A stretch of DNA of 64,000 nucleotides from Bacteroidota bacterium. GTDB taxonomy: Bacteria; Bacteroidota; Bacteroidia; Cytophagales; Cyclobacteriaceae. Each line of letters starts with the position of its first letter. Positions within the stretch are counted from its first letter, which is position 1. The translations under genes were made by a program, and so were the position numbers. A model generated the notes under the pieces. That model made no database searches. It was not told the origin of the DNA and saw only the letters and a list, made by a program, of their open reading frames with translations. The stretch covers positions 1 to 64,000 of the forward strand of contig JAEYWY010000024.1 in assembly GCA_023428695.1 (NCBI GenBank), in the 5' to 3' direction. Shown in pieces: positions 59,379 to 64,000 of this stretch.

Positions 59379-61505
59379 ATGAAACCAGATTTTAACGATA
59401 TAGCTTTTGATCAGTTCGTTCCCGGAATCGAGGGCAATGGTCAGTCAGAAGCGTGGAAGAGTCCGGAAGGCATTGATGTGAAGGACAACTATCACGGAGA
59501 TGACGCAAAGGATCTTGAACACACAGCCTTCACATCGGGTGTTCCGCCGTTCCTGCGCGGACCTTACGCAACGATGTACACAACAAAACCGTGGACGATC
59601 CGGCAATATGCGGGGTTTTCAACGGCACGAGAATCAAACGCGTTCTATCGTCGCAATCTCGCTCAAGGCCAGCGCGGGCTTTCAGTTGCATTTGACCTGG
59701 CAACCCACCGCGGTTACGACAGCGATCATCCGCGGGTAGCCGGTGACGTTGGTAAAGCAGGTGTTGCTATCGATTCAGTACTCGATATGAAAATCCTGTT
59801 CGATCAGATTCCGCTCGACAAGATGTCGGTATCGATGACCATGAACGGCGCCGTTATTCCGGTGATGGCTTTTTACATAGTCGCGGCTGAAGAACAGGGA
59901 GTAAAACCGGCTCAGCTAAGTGGTACAATTCAAAACGATATCCTGAAGGAATTCATGGTGCGGAATACGTACATCTATCCGCCTACTCCGTCCATGCGAA
60001 TCGTTGCCGATATATTCTCATACACCAGCAGACTGATGCCGAAATTCAACAGTATCAGTATCAGCGGTTATCACATGCACGAGGCGGGAGCGCCGGCTCA
60101 CATTGAACTAGCCTATACGTTGGCCGACGGACTCGAATACATCCGCACAGGACTTGCCGCCGGAATTAAGATCGACGACTTTGCTCCGCGACTTTCCTTC
60201 TTCTGGGGTATAGGTATGAACTTCTTCATGGAGATTGCCAAAATGCGTGCAGGGCGACTGTTATGGTCGAAGATAGTCAGCCAGTTTAATCCGACGAATC
60301 CAAAATCAATGGCACTGCGGACGCATAGCCAAACGTCAGGATGGAGCCTTACGGAACAGGATCCGTACAACAACGTAGCCCGTACATGCATTGAAGCACT
60401 CGCTGCTGTACTTGGGGGAACACAATCACTTCACACCAACTCCCTTGACGAAGCCATCGCACTGCCGACAGACTTTTCAGCGCGCATCGCACGTAACACG
60501 CAACTCTTCATTGAAAAGGAAACAGGGGTAACCAAAATGGTCGACCCACTTGGTGGATCCTATTATGTTGAATCGCTCACGGCGGAGCTTGCAGCAAAGG
60601 CGTGGGAGCTCATTGAGGAAGTCGAACAGCTCGGTGGTATGACAAAAGCTATCGAAAGTGGTATTCCAAAGATGCGCATCGAACAGGCAGCAGCCGCAAA
60701 ACAGGCGCGCATCGATTCTGGTCGCGATATCATTGTAGGTGTAAACAAATTCCGCGTAGACGAAAAACCGGATTTTGAAATCCTCGAAGTTGACAATACA
60801 GCAGTACGTAAAGAACAGATTGAGCGACTCGGCCAACTTCGCGCCGAACGCAATAACGCTGACGTTGAAGCCGCACTGCACGCAATTACCCGTTGTGCTG
60901 AATCCGGACAGGGCAATCTGCTTGAACTTGCAGTAGATGCGGCACGGAAGCGTGCTACCCTCGGTGAAATTTCGGAAGCGATGGAACGCGTATTCGGAAG
61001 GTACAAAGCGACGATCAAATCAATTTCCGGTGTATATTCCGCTGAAATGAAGAATCAAAAAGACTTCGAAGAAGTGCGCGCGTTATCCGACCGATTTGCA
61101 AAGGCCGATGGTCGTCGTCCGCGAATCCTTGTTGCCAAAATGGGCCAGGATGGACACGACCGCGGCGCCAAAGTGATTGCAACCAGTTTCGCTGACCTCG
61201 GCTTTGATGTCGACATCGGACCATTGTTCCAGACGCCGGAGGAAGTTGCGATGCAGGCTGCGGAAAACGACGTTCACCTTATTGGCGCGTCCAGCCTCGC
61301 CGGCGGACACAAGACGCTGATCCCGGAGTTGGTTGAAGAATTGAAAAAGATCGGAAGATCCGATATTATGGTTATCGCCGGGGGGGTAATCCCGCCTCAG
61401 GACTATGATTTCCTGTACAAATCAGGGGTATCCTTCGTCTTCGGCCCGGGCACTGTAATCACCCAGGCAGCCCGTGAAATACTGACCAAAATGCTACACG
61501 GTTAA
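59379..61505 (+). CDS. mutB: Methylmalonyl-CoA mutase large (alpha) subunit
   Basis: Adenosylcobalamin-dependent enzyme that interconverts succinyl-CoA and (R)-methylmalonyl-CoA. With ATG 59379 it has 708 residues. The TIM-barrel domain contains RGPYATMYTTKPWTIRQYAGFST, FDLATHRGYDSDHPR and AGAPAHIELAYTLADG; the C-terminal cobalamin domain has DxHxxG at about 591-596 with His593 as cobalt ligand, then GSSLAGGHKTL-type ASSLAGGHK. A frame from 59301 overlaps mutA and is not used. Last gene of the operon; a hairpin follows. No meaB chaperone gene is in the window. Confidence 0.96.
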   Translation: MKPDFNDIAFDQFVPGIEGNGQSEAWKSPEGIDVKDNYHGDDAKDLEHTAFTSGVPPFLRGPYATMYTTKPWTIRQYAGFSTARESNAFYRRNLAQGQRGLSVAFDLATHRGYDSDHPRVAGDVGKAGVAIDSVLDMKILFDQIPLDKMSVSMTMNGAVIPVMAFYIVAAEEQGVKPAQLSGTIQNDILKEFMVRNTYIYPPTPSMRIVADIFSYTSRLMPKFNSISISGYHMHEAGAPAHIELAYTLADGLEYIRTGLAAGIKIDDFAPRLSFFWGIGMNFFMEIAKMRAGRLLWSKIVSQFNPTNPKSMALRTHSQTSGWSLTEQDPYNNVARTCIEALAAVLGGTQSLHTNSLDEAIALPTDFSARIARNTQLFIEKETGVTKMVDPLGGSYYVESLTAELAAKAWELIEEVEQLGGMTKAIESGIPKMRIEQAAAAKQARIDSGRDIIVGVNKFRVDEKPDFEILEVDNTAVRKEQIERLGQLRAERNNADVEAALHAITRCAESGQGNLLELAVDAARKRATLGEISEAMERVFGRYKATIKSISGVYSAEMKNQKDFEEVRALSDRFAKADGRRPRILVAKMGQDGHDRGAKVIATSFADLGFDVDIGPLFQTPEEVAMQAAENDVHLIGASSLAGGHKTLIPELVEELKKIGRSDIMVIAGGVIPPQDYDFLYKSGVSFVFGPGTVITQAAREILTKMLHG

Positions 61506-61531
61506 TAATAATTACTTAAACTGACCTACGT

Positions 61532-61569
61532 ACGGGATTTTTTGAACCTCAGAATTCAGAAAATCCCGT
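61532..61569 (+). terminator. Hairpin after mutB, possible transcript end
   Basis: Ten-base stem ACGGGATTTT/AAAATCCCGT (61532-61541 with 61560-61569) with an 18-base loop. There is no T run, so it may be a 3' stabiliser rather than an intrinsic terminator. Confidence 0.4.
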
Positions 61570-61625
61570 CTTCGTTTGCAGTGAAATGGTTACCTTAGGG
61601 GTTCATTTCCCTAACCTGGTCAGTC

Positions 61626-64000
61626 ATGAACAAATTAAGCCTCACCCTTATTTTGCTGTTCTCGTTTTCCCTCGCGGGAATTAGTCAGAACAAGAAATTT
61701 GACAAGACTCTCAGGAAGATCGACTCCTACTATGCCTCAGGTGATTTCCTGAAGGCTTCTTCGTCGCTTACAAAACTAAAGTCATCTGTCGTCTCAAAGC
61801 TTGGTAAGACGAACCCATACATGCCGGGTCTCGCGCTCCGTGAGGCTAAAATCAAGCTTTCAATGGGGATGCTTTCCGACTTCGATGTCACGCTTACCAA
61901 CGCAATGACCGAAGCGGCGAATGCGTTCGGAGACAACAGCAACGCCTACGCAAACACGTTGGTCGAAGTTGCGGCGATGTACAACGAGTACGGCAACTAT
62001 AAGACTGCACGCGACTATATCCGCAAGGCGGAAGACGTTCTTGGCAAGACCGCGGATATCGAAAAGCCGATGAAGGCGAAACTAGACCTCATTGAAGCTG
62101 AAGCCATGATCGGCCAGGGATTCTACCGCGATGCGATTGCCTTACTGACTCCGTACGAAGAATACTATCTTTCACGTGCTGTCGAAAAAGAAAGCATTGT
62201 CGAAAATGGTCAGATTACAAGCCGGCGCGTACCCGAGAACGAATTATTCGAAAGATTCAATCAATACGCAACTTACAAGACACTTCTGGGAACTGCTTAC
62301 GGAGACATGGGTCGAGCCTCTGTTACGGGTGCATCGGCAGAAGATCCTGACGTCGATTTCGTTTTTCAAGAGCTCAAAAGCTGGTTCAAAGGCAAGAACA
62401 GGTTCCTCGGTGAAACAAGTCTTGCTGAAGTAAGGTATCAGTACATCTGGAACCGTGTACTTGTGGATTATTTCCAGGGCGAGGGCAGTCTGAAACAGTA
62501 TTCATTTGCCGAAAACCTTAGCGATCTTAAGAAACGTACGACGCCTTCAAATGCGCTCGCCCACGAAATCTATCTCAGTTACCTGCGCGAACTTCTTCGA
62601 TCAGAGGAATACTCAAAGTACCTGAATGTGCGCCTGGAGTATGAGCGGATGATTGAAAAGAATTATCCGAAGACAAGTGTACACAGGGCAAATCTGAATG
62701 CTGTTGAGTTTAACGCCAAACTCGCGCGTGACAAAACCCGGAATCTCGAGAACCAGGCACTTGGTGTTCTTGCCTCGAAAATGCTCCCGCAGAATTACAA
62801 GACGAATATTCTGATTCTGAACTTCCTTTTCGAAGTCGCACTTGCTGAGAAAAAATACACGAATGCCGAAAAGTACCTCACGCAAATCGCCGACGTTCAA
62901 AAAGAACTCTGCGGCGAAGAATCACCAAAACATCACCTCGCGCGCCTTGCACTGGCAAACTTTTATCTCGACTACACGAACAAGATTGACGAAGCAGGTA
63001 AGATTTATCAGGAAAGTTATCTCAGGATTGTTGATCCTCAGATCGGCGATCAGCACAAACAAAAGCTACCGATCCTGAATCATATAGCGCATTGGTATGA
63101 ATTGACAGATCAGTTCGGCGAAGCATCCAAGACACTTAAGAAAGCTGAACACGCCCTTCGGGTAACATACGAGCCGTCTAACATCCTCTATGCAGGCGAG
63201 TTGGACCACATCGCAAAACTTCAACTCAAACTCGGTGAATACGAACAGGCCGAGCGAAATCTGAACGAGGCGCTCAAGGTAGTCGATATGAAGCAAAATC
63301 GCTCCCTGAAGGAGTACAAGCCGACTTACATTGGATTGCTCGAGACACAGGCAAAGTTGTACGCGATAAAAGGTATGTTCGACGAGGCGGATGCAAACCT
63401 CTCACGATCGAAGAAAATCATCGACAAGGCCGATGGCGACCTTGGTGAATCGTTGAGTACATCTGAAGAACTCACACCTCTGCTGATCATGCTTGGGAAA
63501 TATTCGGCGGCCGAAAAACTGCTTGAGGAACAGATACCAGCTTACGAAAAACTATACGGTGCGCAAAGTGTCCGGCTTATTGAACCGCTGGTTCACCGAT
63601 CCCGAATTTTGCTGGCGCGTGGCGAATACACGGAAGCCGAACGTACAGCGCTAAGGGCTAACCGTATCGCTACACAGACCTACTCCGACATTTCAACACA
63701 AACCGCACCGACCCAGCAGTCGCTCAGCGACATTTATGCAAAACTCGGCGACTTCGAAAAAGCAGAGGAACAAATTACCAAGGCGCTGGCAAGCCAGGAA
63801 AAACAGTTTGGACGCAACCACATCGAAGTGGCAAAATCACTTTCAAACCTCGCGCTCATCAAATTCCATAAGGGTGACGATAAGAAAGTCGTGGAAAAAC
63901 TATTGCTGGAGTCGCGAAAAATAATGGAGGACAAACTCGGAAAGGATAACCCGCAATACGCCGAAATTCTTAAGAGTGTAGCTGTCCTTTACATTTCCGA
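61626..64000 (+). CDS. Exported tetratricopeptide-repeat protein (runs past the window end)
   Basis: Open frame of 791 codons up to the window end without a stop. It starts MNKLSLTLILLFSFSLAGISQ, a signal peptide, followed by many TPR-like helical repeats (for example EAANAFGDNSNAYANTLVEV, YAKLGDFEKAEEQITKALAS). The spacing of repeats with GDFEKAEEQ and HIEVAKSLSNLALI patterns is like kinesin-light-chain TPRs. In Cytophagia such proteins often continue into a CHAT (caspase-like) domain, but that part is not visible and is only a guess. The region does not belong to the mutase operon. Confidence 0.85.
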   Translation, partial: MNKLSLTLILLFSFSLAGISQNKKFDKTLRKIDSYYASGDFLKASSSLTKLKSSVVSKLGKTNPYMPGLALREAKIKLSMGMLSDFDVTLTNAMTEAANAFGDNSNAYANTLVEVAAMYNEYGNYKTARDYIRKAEDVLGKTADIEKPMKAKLDLIEAEAMIGQGFYRDAIALLTPYEEYYLSRAVEKESIVENGQITSRRVPENELFERFNQYATYKTLLGTAYGDMGRASVTGASAEDPDVDFVFQELKSWFKGKNRFLGETSLAEVRYQYIWNRVLVDYFQGEGSLKQYSFAENLSDLKKRTTPSNALAHEIYLSYLRELLRSEEYSKYLNVRLEYERMIEKNYPKTSVHRANLNAVEFNAKLARDKTRNLENQALGVLASKMLPQNYKTNILILNFLFEVALAEKKYTNAEKYLTQIADVQKELCGEESPKHHLARLALANFYLDYTNKIDEAGKIYQESYLRIVDPQIGDQHKQKLPILNHIAHWYELTDQFGEASKTLKKAEHALRVTYEPSNILYAGELDHIAKLQLKLGEYEQAERNLNEALKVVDMKQNRSLKEYKPTYIGLLETQAKLYAIKGMFDEADANLSRSKKIIDKADGDLGESLSTSEELTPLLIMLGKYSAAEKLLEEQIPAYEKLYGAQSVRLIEPLVHRSRILLARGEYTEAERTALRANRIATQTYSDISTQTAPTQQSLSDIYAKLGDFEKAEEQITKALASQEKQFGRNHIEVAKSLSNLALIKFHKGDDKKVVEKLLLESRKIMEDKLGKDNPQYAEILKSVAVLYIS

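Overview
The window is a contiguous piece of chromosome from a Bacteroidota bacterium, most probably a Cytophagia-type (Cytophagales) organism. The reasons are type IX secretion genes (a PorQ protein and a PorE-like OmpA/PD40 protein), phylum-type promoters (TTTG / TAnnTTTG) in front of several genes, a DUF4421 protein, a head-GIN lipoprotein, few Shine-Dalgarno sites, and MurE with the DNPR motif of meso-diaminopimelate cell walls. No rRNA, tRNA, CRISPR array, prophage or classical insertion sequence is visible. Nearly all of it is housekeeping DNA.

Layout. 1-7460 (minus strand): division and cell-wall (dcw) cluster in the order mraZ, [four-helix-bundle element], rsmH, ftsL-like, ftsI, murE, mraY, murD (cut by the window edge), driven from a promoter overlapped by MraZ-type boxes. 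7624-11881: CaiB-type CoA-transferase, TlpA-like thioredoxin lipoprotein, mnmA, DUF502 protein. 12001-16566: Na+-translocating NADH:quinone reductase genes nqrABCDE without nqrF. 16722-22487: cmk with a small lipoprotein, two unknown genes, a MATE pump, a GIN lipoprotein, an aldehyde dehydrogenase. 22574-25171: rplM-rpsI-rpsB-tsf. 25375-29103: RluA-type pseudouridine synthase, PhoR/PhoB-like two-component pair, metallo-aminopeptidase. 29301-36822: recA with a small upstream frame, MacB-like permease, queA, ispD, DUF2795 gene, ABC-F gene ettA with a structured leader, DUF486 membrane protein. 36812-46515: LpxL acyltransferase, SixA phosphatase, lon-porQ-hslU-DUF4421 run, PorE-like protein. 46584-53798: dxr-rseP, GH3 protein, HtrA protease, dnaA. 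54055-61505: a methylmalonyl-CoA operon (epimerase, carboxyltransferase, Na+ pump delta/biotin/beta subunits, mutase small and large subunits). 61626-64000: a secreted TPR protein that runs off the window.

How the genes fit together. The cell couples central metabolism to sodium: Na+-NQR exports Na+ during respiration, and the decarboxylase-type operon next to methylmalonyl-CoA mutase links succinyl-CoA and propionyl-CoA to a biotin-dependent Na+ pump. IspD and Dxr show the MEP isoprenoid route. Lon, HslU, RseP and HtrA cover protein quality control of the cytoplasm and envelope.

Most interesting places: (i) the 315-base leader of the ABC-F gene ettA, where a 16-codon frame ends inside two mutually exclusive hairpins, the second being an intrinsic terminator (34505-34576); (ii) a 0.44-kb four-helix-bundle element with 22-base inverted ends inserted exactly after the mraZ stop codon, whose gene has a stop codon at a conserved tryptophan position (6502-6942); (iii) two oppositely oriented groups of MraZ-like boxes in front of the dcw cluster; (iv) an nqr operon without nqrF and an hslU without hslV.
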